Shown here one piece after another: positions 54,184-61,385 of a stretch of DNA of 64,000 nt. The notes under the pieces were generated by a model. That model was not told where the DNA came from, ran no database searches, and saw nothing but the letters and a program-made list of their open reading frames with translations. The position numbers and the translations under genes are program-made. This DNA comes from Rahnella inusitata_A. Its GTDB lineage: Bacteria; Pseudomonadota; Gammaproteobacteria; Enterobacterales; Enterobacteriaceae. Positions within the stretch are counted from its first letter, which is position 1. Each line of letters begins with the position of its first letter. The stretch covers positions 248,001-312,000 of the forward strand of contig NZ_CBCPJJ010000001.1 in the NCBI RefSeq assembly GCF_965118895.1, written 5' to 3'.

Positions 54184-54266
54184 AACGCCGCAGGCGTTTG
54201 AACAACGGCTTTGCCGTTGGCCCGCAGGGCGAGCCTGCTAAGGCGAGTCATCGAACGGAGTTCGAT
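54184..54266. repeat. Run of five adjacent short hairpins with 3-4 base loops
   Basis: Within 83 bases there are five perfect stems: AACGCC-GCA-GGCGTT (54184-54198), CAACGGC-TTT-GCCGTTG (54203-54219), GCCC-GCA-GGGC (54220-54230), GCCT-GCTA-AGGC (54233-54244) and ATCGAAC-GGA-GTTCGAT (54250-54266). The array fills most of the space between the two tRNA-tail repeats. I know no named element with this form; it may be part of the tRNA trailer transcript or a non-autonomous repeat. Confidence 0.7.
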
Positions 54267-54275
54267 GGAGAGTCC

Positions 54276-54340
54276 GTACCACAGAAAGCAAAAAACCAGC
54301 CGTTAGGCTGGTTTCTTTAAATATGGTGCCCGGACTCGGA
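54276..54340. repeat. Direct repeat, tRNA-proximal copy: tRNA-Phe 3' tail plus terminator
   Basis: This copy overlaps the 3' end of the intact tRNA-Phe gene and its trailer hairpin. It is paired with 54116-54181 at an offset of 159-160 bases. Such tail duplications mark attachment sites or partial tandem duplications. Confidence 0.85.
54287..54314 (-). terminator. Intrinsic terminator of tRNA-Phe
   Basis: Read leftward it gives AAACCAGCC-TAAC-GGCTGGTTTTTTGC, a 9-bp stem followed by six T, starting about 10 bases after the tRNA CCA. Confidence 0.85.
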
Positions 54341-54399
54341 ATCGAACCAAGGACACAGGGATTTTCAATCCCTTGCTCTACCGACTGAGCTATCCGGGC
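54324..54399 (-). tRNA. pheV: tRNA-Phe (anticodon GAA)
   Basis: Read on the minus strand, the 76 bases fold as a cloverleaf: acceptor GCCCGGA / TCCGGGC with encoded CCA, D-loop AGCTCAGTCGGTAGAGC, anticodon stem-loop GGGAT-TGAAAAT-CCCT with anticodon GAA (complement at 54364-54366), and T-arm GGTTCGATTCC. It is nearly the same as E. coli tRNA-Phe. Its place next to speC matches pheV in E. coli. The pairing of G27-area bases differs from E. coli by one compensated change. Confidence 0.97.
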
Positions 54400-54625
54400 A
54401 ACGCGGCGCATTAAACCGTATTGGGCATGTATCGTCAACGGGTTTTTATGACAAACGGCGGGTTGGTCACTCGAGTGATGTTTTTTACAACGATTTGCCG
54501 GTTTTCCCTTCAACGTATTTACAGAGCCACGAAAGCCTCTGCGGCCTGAGAAAATTCGCGCTCCGGCGGTGTCGCATTCTGTAAGAATTTGGCGCTATGT
54601 TCAGGGTTGAACAGGGGGTGAAAAG

Positions 54626-54739
54626 ATGACATTATTGCGCCGATTTATTAAACAACTCCCGTTCCCGTTTTCACGCGACAGCTCAAGAGGGTTGCGGCAT
54701 GGCTGGTTTATCACATCGCGCTTTACGGTTTTCCTCTAA
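54626..54739 (+). CDS. Possible 37-residue upstream ORF in the speC leader
   Basis: A small ORF with a strong ribosome-binding site (AGGGGGTG four bases before the ATG) encodes a peptide starting MTLLRRFIKQLPFPFSRD and ending RFTVFL. It overlaps the next leader ORF by 41 bases in another frame, so ribosomes reading it would pass over the start of that ORF. It has no similarity that I recognise. It could modulate translation of the next ORF or be chance. Confidence 0.35.
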   Translation: MTLLRRFIKQLPFPFSRDSSRGLRHGWFITSRFTVFL

Positions 54740-54827
54740 GCGCAGAAAACATCTGATGATGATCTCCGGGTGCTGTAAACGCCACGATTTCAGTTTTCCT
54801 CCTTTTGCAGATCCTTTCATGCGGTAA
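54699..54827 (+). CDS. SpeFL-like leader peptide upstream of ornithine decarboxylase
   Basis: This 42-codon ORF begins 398 bases before speC with AAGAGGG seven bases ahead of its ATG. The peptide begins MAGLSHRALRFSSK and its last part includes RRKHLMM, CCKRHDFSF and the end FADPFMR. The E. coli SpeFL leader, which stalls ribosomes on binding ornithine and thereby induces speF, contains RRTTHIM and ends FAHRNSFDFHFFNAR. The shared pattern is Arg-Arg, His-(Ile/Leu)-Met, a basic-His segment, a DF-x-F core and a terminal aromatic-x-x-Arg before the stop. I infer an ornithine-sensing leader; the resemblance is partial and unproved. Confidence 0.6.
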   Translation: MAGLSHRALRFSSKRRKHLMMISGCCKRHDFSFPPFADPFMR

Positions 54828-55096
54828 GGCTACCGTTTGCCCGCTGTAGGCATTATTAAAAACAGAGAATTCACCGACTGCTCTGATTTTACTGTTGTCT
54901 ATCAGACGTGGCTGAGCCTGAAACGCCAACTGTCACCACCTTGCCGCACCGGCATCGTCACGTCACATTCGACGTCTCACTCAGGCCAACGTCAATTGCC
55001 GGGCTGGACTCTGCGCATTGTTTTCTTGTGACGTAAGTACCAGCTCATTGCCGTGCCCTGTGGCACACCCTCTTACTTAACCGTTTGAGAGTCTGA
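54828..55096. promoter_or_regulatory. speC mRNA leader downstream of the leader ORF
   Basis: This 269-base stretch between the leader ORF and speC holds no convincing gene. It is C-rich and pyrimidine-rich in parts (for example CAACTGTCACCACCTTGCC near 54927), as expected of a Rho-loading region, and has a GTGCC / GGCAC hairpin at 55051-55064 near the speC start. A role in attenuation is inference from the SpeFL model. Confidence 0.45.
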
Positions 55097-57259
55097 ATGA
55101 AACTTTTAAAACTTGCAGCAAGCACCTCCGTTTCCCCTTATCTCCAGACCGCGCGTCTGGTGGCTGACCTGCGTCGCGCCGATTTTGCCGACGTCGCCGC
55201 CATCATTATCTCCGTCGGGGATTTAAACCACGGCAGGCTGGCAGAAATTGAAAAGCTGGGGTTTGGTATTCCCGCGTTTGTGGCTGTGCAGGGAACCGAG
55301 CAGGTTTCGCCTGAGTTTTTACCAGCGCTGAAAGGCGTGATCACCTTATCGGACGCCAATCAGGCATTTTATGCCGCGCAGATTGAATCGGCGGCGCAGG
55401 CCTATGAAGAAGCTTTGTTTCCGCCGTTTTTCGACACGCTGAAAAAGTATGTCGAAATGGAGAACTCCACCTTCGCCTGCCCGGGGCATCAGGGCGGTGA
55501 GTTTTTCCGTCGCCATCCGGCAGGGCGTCAGTTCTATGATTTCTACGGCCCAAACATTTTCCGCTCTGACATGTGCAATGCCGACGTCAAGCTGGGCGAT
55601 TTGCTGATCCACGAGGGCTCGGCGAAAGATGCGCAAAAGTATGCCGCCAAAGTCTTTAACGCGGATAAAACCTATTTCGTGCTCAACGGCACGTCGGCGG
55701 CGAATAAAGTGGTGACCAATGCGCTGCTGACCCGCGACGATCTGGTGCTGTTCGACCGTAACAACCATAAATCTAACCACCACGGCGCGCTGCTCCAGGC
55801 GGGCGCGACGCCGGTATATCTTGAGACGGCGCGCAACCCGTTCGGCTTTATCGGCGGTATCGATGCGGCCTGTTTTGACGAAGACTATTTGCGCCATCAA
55901 ATCAAACAGGTTGCGCCGGGTCGCGCCGGTGAGAAGCGTCCGTTCCGCCTGGCGATCATACAGCTCGGCACCTATGACGGCACCGTATACAACGCGCGTC
56001 AGGTGGTCGATAAAATCGGGCATCTGTGCGATTACATCCTGTTTGACTCCGCATGGGTCGGTTACGAGCAGTTCATCCCGATGATGAAAGAGTGCTCGCC
56101 GCTGCTGCTGGAGCTGAACGAGAACGATCCGGGCATCATTGTCACGCAATCAGTCCACAAGCAGCAGGCCGGGTTCTCACAGACTTCGCAGATCCACAAA
56201 AAAGATAACCATATCAAGGGGCAGAAGCGCCATTGCAGCCATAAAAAGCTCAATAATGCGTTCATGATGCATGCTTCCACCAGCCCGTTTTATCCGCTGT
56301 TTGCCGCGCTGGATGTCAATGCGCGCATACACGCCGGTGGCAGCGGTAAACATATGTGGATGGAGTGCGTGAAGCTCGGCATCGAAACCCGCAAAATGTT
56401 GCTCGAACAGTGCTCGATGATTTTGCCGTTCGTGCCGCCGGTTGTTGACGGTATCGCCTGGCAGAATCATGAAACGGAGCAAATGGCCAACGACGTGCGC
56501 TTCTTTGATTTCGTGCCGGGTGAGCGCTGGCATGCCTTCTCGGGCTATGCCGAGAAGCAATATTTTGTCGACCCGTGCAAACTGCTGCTGACCACGCCGG
56601 GCATTGATGCAACGACCGGAAAGTACACTGAGTTCGGCATTCCGGCGACCATCCTGGCGAACTATTTGCGTGAAAACGGCATCGTGCCGGAGAAATGCGA
56701 CCTGAACTCGATCCTGTTCCTGCTGACCCCGGCGGAAACCCCGGCCAAAATGCAGTTGCTGGTCGAGGAAATCGCGCGCTTTGAGCAATACATCGAAGAA
56801 GATGCCCCGCTCAGCGAAGTGCTGCCGACGGTGTATCGTAAAAACGAAGACCGTTACCGCAATTACACCATCCGCCAGCTGTGCCAGGAGATGCATAATC
56901 TGTACGTGAGTTTTGACGTCAAGGAACTGCAAAAAGAGATGTTCCGTCAGAAGAGTTTCCCGCAGGTGGTGATGAACGCACAGGACGCGCATAACGAGTT
57001 TATCCGCGACAACATTGAGTTGGTGCCGATTGGGGAAGCTGAAGGCCGTATCGCCGCAGAAGGCGCGCTGCCTTATCCTCCAGGCGTACTTTGCGTGGTG
57101 CCGGGCGAACAGTGGGGCGGCGCGGTGCAGCGTTACTTCATGGCGCTGGAAGAGGGCATCAATCTGCTACCGGGCTTCTCCCCTGAGTTGCAGGGGGTTT
57201 ATATCGAGAAGAAACCGGTGGGCTGGAAACGCGTGATGGGGTACGTGATAGCCGGGTAA
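55097..57259 (+). CDS. speC: Ornithine decarboxylase
   Basis: This PLP enzyme decarboxylates ornithine to putrescine. The 720-residue chain has an N-terminal wing domain (1-105), the PLP core with STFACPGHQGGEFFRRHPAG, HEGSAKDAQKYAAKVFNADK, FVLNGTSAANKVV, the Schiff-base lysine segment TQSVHKQQAGFSQTSQIHKK (Lys near 355), and the C-terminal domain ending LPGFSPELQGVYIEKK. It blends features of the two E. coli enzymes: the first 100 residues and GGEFFRRH look like SpeF, whereas CNADVKLGDLLIHEGSAKDAQ looks like SpeC. Its place by tRNA-Phe and ahead of mltC is that of speC; I name it so. No potE antiporter gene follows, unlike speF loci. Confidence 0.93.
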   Translation: MKLLKLAASTSVSPYLQTARLVADLRRADFADVAAIIISVGDLNHGRLAEIEKLGFGIPAFVAVQGTEQVSPEFLPALKGVITLSDANQAFYAAQIESAAQAYEEALFPPFFDTLKKYVEMENSTFACPGHQGGEFFRRHPAGRQFYDFYGPNIFRSDMCNADVKLGDLLIHEGSAKDAQKYAAKVFNADKTYFVLNGTSAANKVVTNALLTRDDLVLFDRNNHKSNHHGALLQAGATPVYLETARNPFGFIGGIDAACFDEDYLRHQIKQVAPGRAGEKRPFRLAIIQLGTYDGTVYNARQVVDKIGHLCDYILFDSAWVGYEQFIPMMKECSPLLLELNENDPGIIVTQSVHKQQAGFSQTSQIHKKDNHIKGQKRHCSHKKLNNAFMMHASTSPFYPLFAALDVNARIHAGGSGKHMWMECVKLGIETRKMLLEQCSMILPFVPPVVDGIAWQNHETEQMANDVRFFDFVPGERWHAFSGYAEKQYFVDPCKLLLTTPGIDATTGKYTEFGIPATILANYLRENGIVPEKCDLNSILFLLTPAETPAKMQLLVEEIARFEQYIEEDAPLSEVLPTVYRKNEDRYRNYTIRQLCQEMHNLYVSFDVKELQKEMFRQKSFPQVVMNAQDAHNEFIRDNIELVPIGEAEGRIAAEGALPYPPGVLCVVPGEQWGGAVQRYFMALEEGINLLPGFSPELQGVYIEKKPVGWKRVMGYVIAG

Positions 57260-57280
57260 TGTGTTAATTTTATTGTGAAT

Positions 57281-57300
57281 AAGGGGCGAAAGCCCTTTAT
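57281..57300 (+). terminator. Hairpin terminator of speC
   Basis: AAGGGGC-GAAA-GCCCTTT, followed by ATTTACTT, lies 22 bases after the speC stop. The T run is short. Confidence 0.65.
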
Positions 57301-57603
57301 TTACTTCATTAATAAAGGTGATTTATTCTGAGCTAGTTGCTGGATATATATATTAGCCTTTAAATTATTATTTTTAATGGTTCGTTGATTATCATATAAA
57401 TAATGTATTGAACATTCCTTATCAATTAGTTGACTTATTATTTATTCTTGGTATTTTACACACTATCATTTAGCCCGCTGACTATTGTCGATATATTTAT
57501 TTATTGTCTGTTTTATACTCAATTGATTTTAAATCTATAAACGATTTTTTATTATTCGTTTTTTTGTTTTTGTTGTCGCTATTTAATTCAAGGAAAAGAA
57601 TAA
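57301..57603. other. Very AT-rich region upstream of wza
   Basis: No gene is supported in these 303 bases. The base composition falls sharply to AT-rich (long TTTATT runs), unlike the flanking core genes. TTGACT (57430-57435) and TATTTT (57452-57457), 16 bases apart, could serve as a promoter for wza. I found no ops element (GGCGGTAG) that would indicate RfaH control, which is expected for many capsule operons. Confidence 0.5.
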
Positions 57604-58749
57604 ATGGGAGTATGTAAAGGGCTGCCTTTAATTATTATGATAACACTCCCCCTATTAAGTGCATGTACGGTTGTTCCCGGGAGTCACTTGCCACTTTTAG
57701 GGAAAGCGGTCAAACACTCAGAGAGTGCTACTGTTAATATTAATGACCTCGTCGATGTTTACCCGATCACTCCAGATCTCGTTGCGCATATGCAAAGTAA
57801 GCCTGTCATCGCACAAACGAATCCTGTCTTAGAAAATGAGTTAAAAGCTTACGAATACCATATTGGTATTGGTGACGTTATTATGGTGACTGTCTGGGAT
57901 CACCCGGAACTGACAACGCCAGCGGGGCAGTATCGCAGTGCCGGTGATACAGGAAACTGGGTGCATGCCGACGGTAGCATCTTTTATCCTTACATCGGAA
58001 AGGTTGACGTTGTGGGTAAAACAGTAACAGACGTTCGGGAAGATATTACTGAAAAACTTCGTAATTTTATCGAGTCACCTCAGGTCGATGTGAGCATTGC
58101 GACTTTCCGGTCTCAGAAAGCGTTTGTTTCAGGTGAAGTGGTTAGAAGCGGGCCACAGGCAATTACCAATATTCCTTTGACCGTCATTGAGGCAATCAAT
58201 CAGGCGGGAGGGATTACGGAGTTTGCTGACTGGAATAACGTTACGCTGACAAGAAATGGAGAAGAAAAACATATATCATTATTGGCGCTTTTGCAAAATG
58301 GTGATTTGACTCAGAATTATCTCTTATATAATGGTGATATTCTCTATATACCGCGTAATGACGCGCTCAAAATTTTTGTTATGGGTGAAGTCAATAAACA
58401 AGCGACGTTAAGGATTGATCGAAATGGAATGTCGATCACCGAGGCTTTGGGTAATGCGGGAGGAATTGATCAACTAAGTAGTGATGCCAGTGGCGTTTTT
58501 GTCATTCGATCAAATAAGAATAAATCGTCAGCAAACAAAAAAATAGCCACGATTTATCAGTTGAATATCCAGGATGCATCATCACTCGTTCTCGGTACTG
58601 AGTTCTTACTTGAACCCTACGATATTGTCTATGTCACAACAGCGCCTGTTGTGCGCTGGAATCGCGTTGTGAGTCAGTTAGTGCCCACGATCACGGGTAT
58701 TAACAGTGTAGTTGAGGCGGCGAGGTGGACACACAGTTGGGGAACATAA
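57604..58749 (+). CDS. wza: Polysaccharide export outer-membrane lipoprotein Wza
   Basis: Wza forms the octameric outer-membrane channel for capsular or exopolysaccharide. The 381-residue precursor has a lipobox (PLLSAC, Cys21), the polysaccharide-export domain (YHIGIGDVIMVTVWDHPELT, GSIFYPYIGKVDVVGKTVTD), two SLBB-type repeats (KAFVSGEVVRSGPQAITNIP and KIFVMGEVNKQATLRI) and a C-terminal amphipathic helix (VSQLVPTITGINSVVEAARW) that would span the outer membrane. It is AT-richer than the core genes. It heads a wza-wzb-wzc unit lacking sugar genes. AAGGA precedes the ATG. Confidence 0.93.
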   Translation: MGVCKGLPLIIMITLPLLSACTVVPGSHLPLLGKAVKHSESATVNINDLVDVYPITPDLVAHMQSKPVIAQTNPVLENELKAYEYHIGIGDVIMVTVWDHPELTTPAGQYRSAGDTGNWVHADGSIFYPYIGKVDVVGKTVTDVREDITEKLRNFIESPQVDVSIATFRSQKAFVSGEVVRSGPQAITNIPLTVIEAINQAGGITEFADWNNVTLTRNGEEKHISLLALLQNGDLTQNYLLYNGDILYIPRNDALKIFVMGEVNKQATLRIDRNGMSITEALGNAGGIDQLSSDASGVFVIRSNKNKSSANKKIATIYQLNIQDASSLVLGTEFLLEPYDIVYVTTAPVVRWNRVVSQLVPTITGINSVVEAARWTHSWGT

Positions 58750-59183
58750 TTTGTAAAAATATTCTGGTTGTCTGTGTGGGAAATATTTGTCGCTCACCCG
58801 TCGGTGCGGAAATTTTGCGCCGACGACTGCCCCGACAAAACATTTATTCAGCCGGACTCTGTGCGCTGGTTGGGCATTCTGTTCATCCCTTTGCCTTACA
58901 GGTTGCATCGCAACATGGAATAGTTATAGAACACCATTACGCACAGCAGGTTACCCGGGCATTATGCCATCAGGCTGATCTGATCCTTGTTATGGAGACA
59001 TCGCACATTCCTTTACTCGTCAATATCGCGATTGAGGCCAGAGGAAAGATAATGCTTTTCGGCGGCTGGCACAAAAATAAAAATATCCCCGATCCTATAG
59101 GTTGTGATGAAACCATGTTTAACACCATGTTTCGTCATCTTCTTGAAGCCGCCGATGGATGGGTAAGATTTTTCGATAAATAA
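58725..59183 (+). CDS. wzb: Low-molecular-weight protein-tyrosine phosphatase Wzb
   Basis: Wzb dephosphorylates the kinase Wzc and so lets polysaccharide polymerisation cycle. The P-loop VCVGNICRSP (nucleophile Cys17 counted from the GTG), DLILVMETSHI and the general-acid segment NIPDPIGCDE are all present. The start is unclear: no ATG lies where the family N-terminus (usually M-x2-NILVVCVGN) begins. The GTG at 58725 has GAGGCGGCGAG ahead and overlaps wza by 25 bases; a rare ATT at 58749, next to the wza stop and six bases after GGGG, would give the normal length. Confidence 0.88.
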   Translation: MDTQLGNIICKNILVVCVGNICRSPVGAEILRRRLPRQNIYSAGLCALVGHSVHPFALQVASQHGIVIEHHYAQQVTRALCHQADLILVMETSHIPLLVNIAIEARGKIMLFGGWHKNKNIPDPIGCDETMFNTMFRHLLEAADGWVRFFDK

Positions 59184-59209
59184 AGTTTCAGTTTTTATAA
59201 GGAAGTAAT

Positions 59210-61330
59210 ATGTCAAAGAATATACATACCCTTACTCCTGAATCCAAACAAGAGGAAATAGATATCTCTCACATTCTGGGTGTGTTAGTGGATGGTCGTT
59301 ATTTTATAATCGTAATCATGCTGATCGCTATTATTATTACAGTCGCCATTCCTCAATTATCTACGCCAGTTTATCGAGCTGATGCATTAATTCAACTCGA
59401 GAAAGATAAGAATAATAGTTTTTTCCCGGAATTAATGACGGATTTACCGGGGGCAGCACCGGTATCATTATCTGAAAGCACACTGATTAAATCCCGATCC
59501 GTACTGTCGCAAACAGTCGATGAATTTGATCTGGATTTAGAAATTTCTGAAGAAAAAAAGAGTATCTGGAATAAATTCTCCTCCTTTTTTTTAAGCGTGA
59601 CAAAACCGACGCTTAAAATCCGGCAGTTTGATATTCCAGATTATCTGCAGGATAAACCGTTTGAGTTGACTGTTCTTGCAGGAGAAAAATATGTATTGCA
59701 GAGTGATAATTATCAGGCAACAGGGAGTATCGGAAAAATACTCAATGATAACGAACTGAGTGTTTTCATTGAATCAACGGATGCAGTGCCGGGGACGCAT
59801 TTCACCATAAATAAGATCGATCAGGTTGAAGCGGTGGAACAACTCCTGAAACGGCTTTCAGTAACGGATATCGGTACGAATAGCGGCATGCTGAAGCTTT
59901 CATTAACAGGAACAAATAAAAAAAAGATTTCCGTTGTATTAGATTCTATTTGCAATAATTACATACGCCAAAACATAGCAAGAAACTCCGAGGTCGCCAG
60001 AAAAAGTCTCAATTTTTTACAAACGCAAATTCCGAAGATCAAAAAACAGCTGGAAGAATCTGAGAGTGCACTCAACTCATACCGGGAGATGAATGACAGC
60101 GTGGATATCTCTTTGGAGACGAAGGTACTGTTAGACAAAAGTATTGCTAACGCTACTCAGATTAATGAACTGGCGCTGGAAGAAGCCTCTGTCTCTGAGA
60201 AATACACGAAGGGACATCCCTTGTACAAAGCATTAAATGAAAAACAGATGATGCTCAATAACAAGAAAAAAGAGATCGATGCAAAAATCAATGCGATGCC
60301 TAAAACTCAGCAAAACATCATGCGCCTTACACGTGATGTGCAGACCGGAAATGAGATTTATATGCTCCTGCTGAGTAAGCAGCAAGAATTGAGTATTACT
60401 CAGGCAAGTGAGATTGGGAATGCGCGTATTATTGATGGGGCTGCGGTAAATTATCACCCGGTGAAAACTGCCAAATCTCTGTTATTGGTCATTGGTGCTA
60501 TGTTGGGTTTTGTTATTTCTGCCGCAATCCTTTTTATTCGTGTTTTCCTTCAGCGCCTCGTGACGACACCCGAACAACTGACACAGCTGGGGTTGACGGT
60601 ATACAGCGAAGTGCCTTATGTCCGCAGGAATAAGGCAAATGCATCAGGACTCATAGTCCTGAAAGAACCCTATCATTTAACAGTTGAGGCCATCCGAAGT
60701 TTGAGAACCAGCCTTTATTTTACGATGAAATCCTCCAAAAATAAGATCATCATGATCTCAGGCCCTGACAGCGGTGTCGGGAAGAGTTTCATCAGTGGTA
60801 ATCTTGCGGCAGTATTTTCTCAGTCAGGATTGCGTGTGTTATTGATTGATGCTGATATGCGGCTTGGGCATATGCATACACAACTGGAAGTTTCAGTAGG
60901 TTATGGCGTATCTGATATTTTATCGGGTAAAAAAAGCATTCAAGAGTGCATTGTTCATACACCGCTCGAGAAGCTGGATTTTATTTCCAGAGGTTCTATT
61001 CCGAACAATCCTTCCGAGTTATTGCTAGGTTCATCGCTCGCCAGTTTATTGAATTATGCAAATGATAATTATGATTTAGTACTTGTAGACTCGCCCCCTC
61101 TTTTGCGGGTAGCCGATGCCATTATTATTGCAAAACTCACGGGGACAAATCTGATCATCTCCCGTTTCGAACTCACTAAGTTGCATGAGATCAGCGCGAC
61201 TATTTCTCGTTTTGAGCAGGCAGGATGTCGTATCAATGGCGTGGTATTAAATGCGATTAAAAGACGCTCATCGCGATCCCTTCAGGGCAAGTATTACGGG
61301 TATTATGGTGAGGAGAAACGTCAGCCTTAG
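59210..61330 (+). CDS. wzc: Tyrosine-protein kinase Wzc (polysaccharide co-polymerase)
   Basis: Wzc controls capsule chain length and export. The 706-residue protein has a Wzz domain with helices at 30-50 and about 425-447, a periplasmic coiled-coil segment (260-400), and a C-terminal BY-kinase domain with Walker A GPDSGVGKS (518-526), Walker A' LLIDADMR (544-551) and Walker B LVLVDSPP. The C-terminal tyrosine cluster is short (KYYGYYG, four Tyr) compared with E. coli Wzc. It needs Wzb for dephosphorylation and Wza as channel, both encoded just upstream. No glycosyltransferase follows; mltC is convergent. Confidence 0.93.
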   Translation: MSKNIHTLTPESKQEEIDISHILGVLVDGRYFIIVIMLIAIIITVAIPQLSTPVYRADALIQLEKDKNNSFFPELMTDLPGAAPVSLSESTLIKSRSVLSQTVDEFDLDLEISEEKKSIWNKFSSFFLSVTKPTLKIRQFDIPDYLQDKPFELTVLAGEKYVLQSDNYQATGSIGKILNDNELSVFIESTDAVPGTHFTINKIDQVEAVEQLLKRLSVTDIGTNSGMLKLSLTGTNKKKISVVLDSICNNYIRQNIARNSEVARKSLNFLQTQIPKIKKQLEESESALNSYREMNDSVDISLETKVLLDKSIANATQINELALEEASVSEKYTKGHPLYKALNEKQMMLNNKKKEIDAKINAMPKTQQNIMRLTRDVQTGNEIYMLLLSKQQELSITQASEIGNARIIDGAAVNYHPVKTAKSLLLVIGAMLGFVISAAILFIRVFLQRLVTTPEQLTQLGLTVYSEVPYVRRNKANASGLIVLKEPYHLTVEAIRSLRTSLYFTMKSSKNKIIMISGPDSGVGKSFISGNLAAVFSQSGLRVLLIDADMRLGHMHTQLEVSVGYGVSDILSGKKSIQECIVHTPLEKLDFISRGSIPNNPSELLLGSSLASLLNYANDNYDLVLVDSPPLLRVADAIIIAKLTGTNLIISRFELTKLHEISATISRFEQAGCRINGVVLNAIKRRSSRSLQGKYYGYYGEEKRQP

Positions 61331-61338
61331 ATAAAAAA

Positions 61339-61362
61339 ACGGAGACCCTCTCGGATCTCCGC
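61339..61362. terminator. Hairpin between wzc and mltC
   Basis: CGGAGA / TCTCCG with a 10-base loop is preceded by AAAAAA and lies between the convergent genes. It is most effective on the minus strand for mltC, where the A run reads as T. Confidence 0.65.
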
Positions 61363-61385
61363 TTCCATTTCTCATGCCACAAACC

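Noticed and set aside
54837..55031. A 64-codon frame in the speC leader
   Set aside because: It has no convincing ribosome-binding site, and its Ser/Thr/Arg-rich peptide shows no leader-like or protein-like pattern; the upstream 42-codon ORF is better supported.
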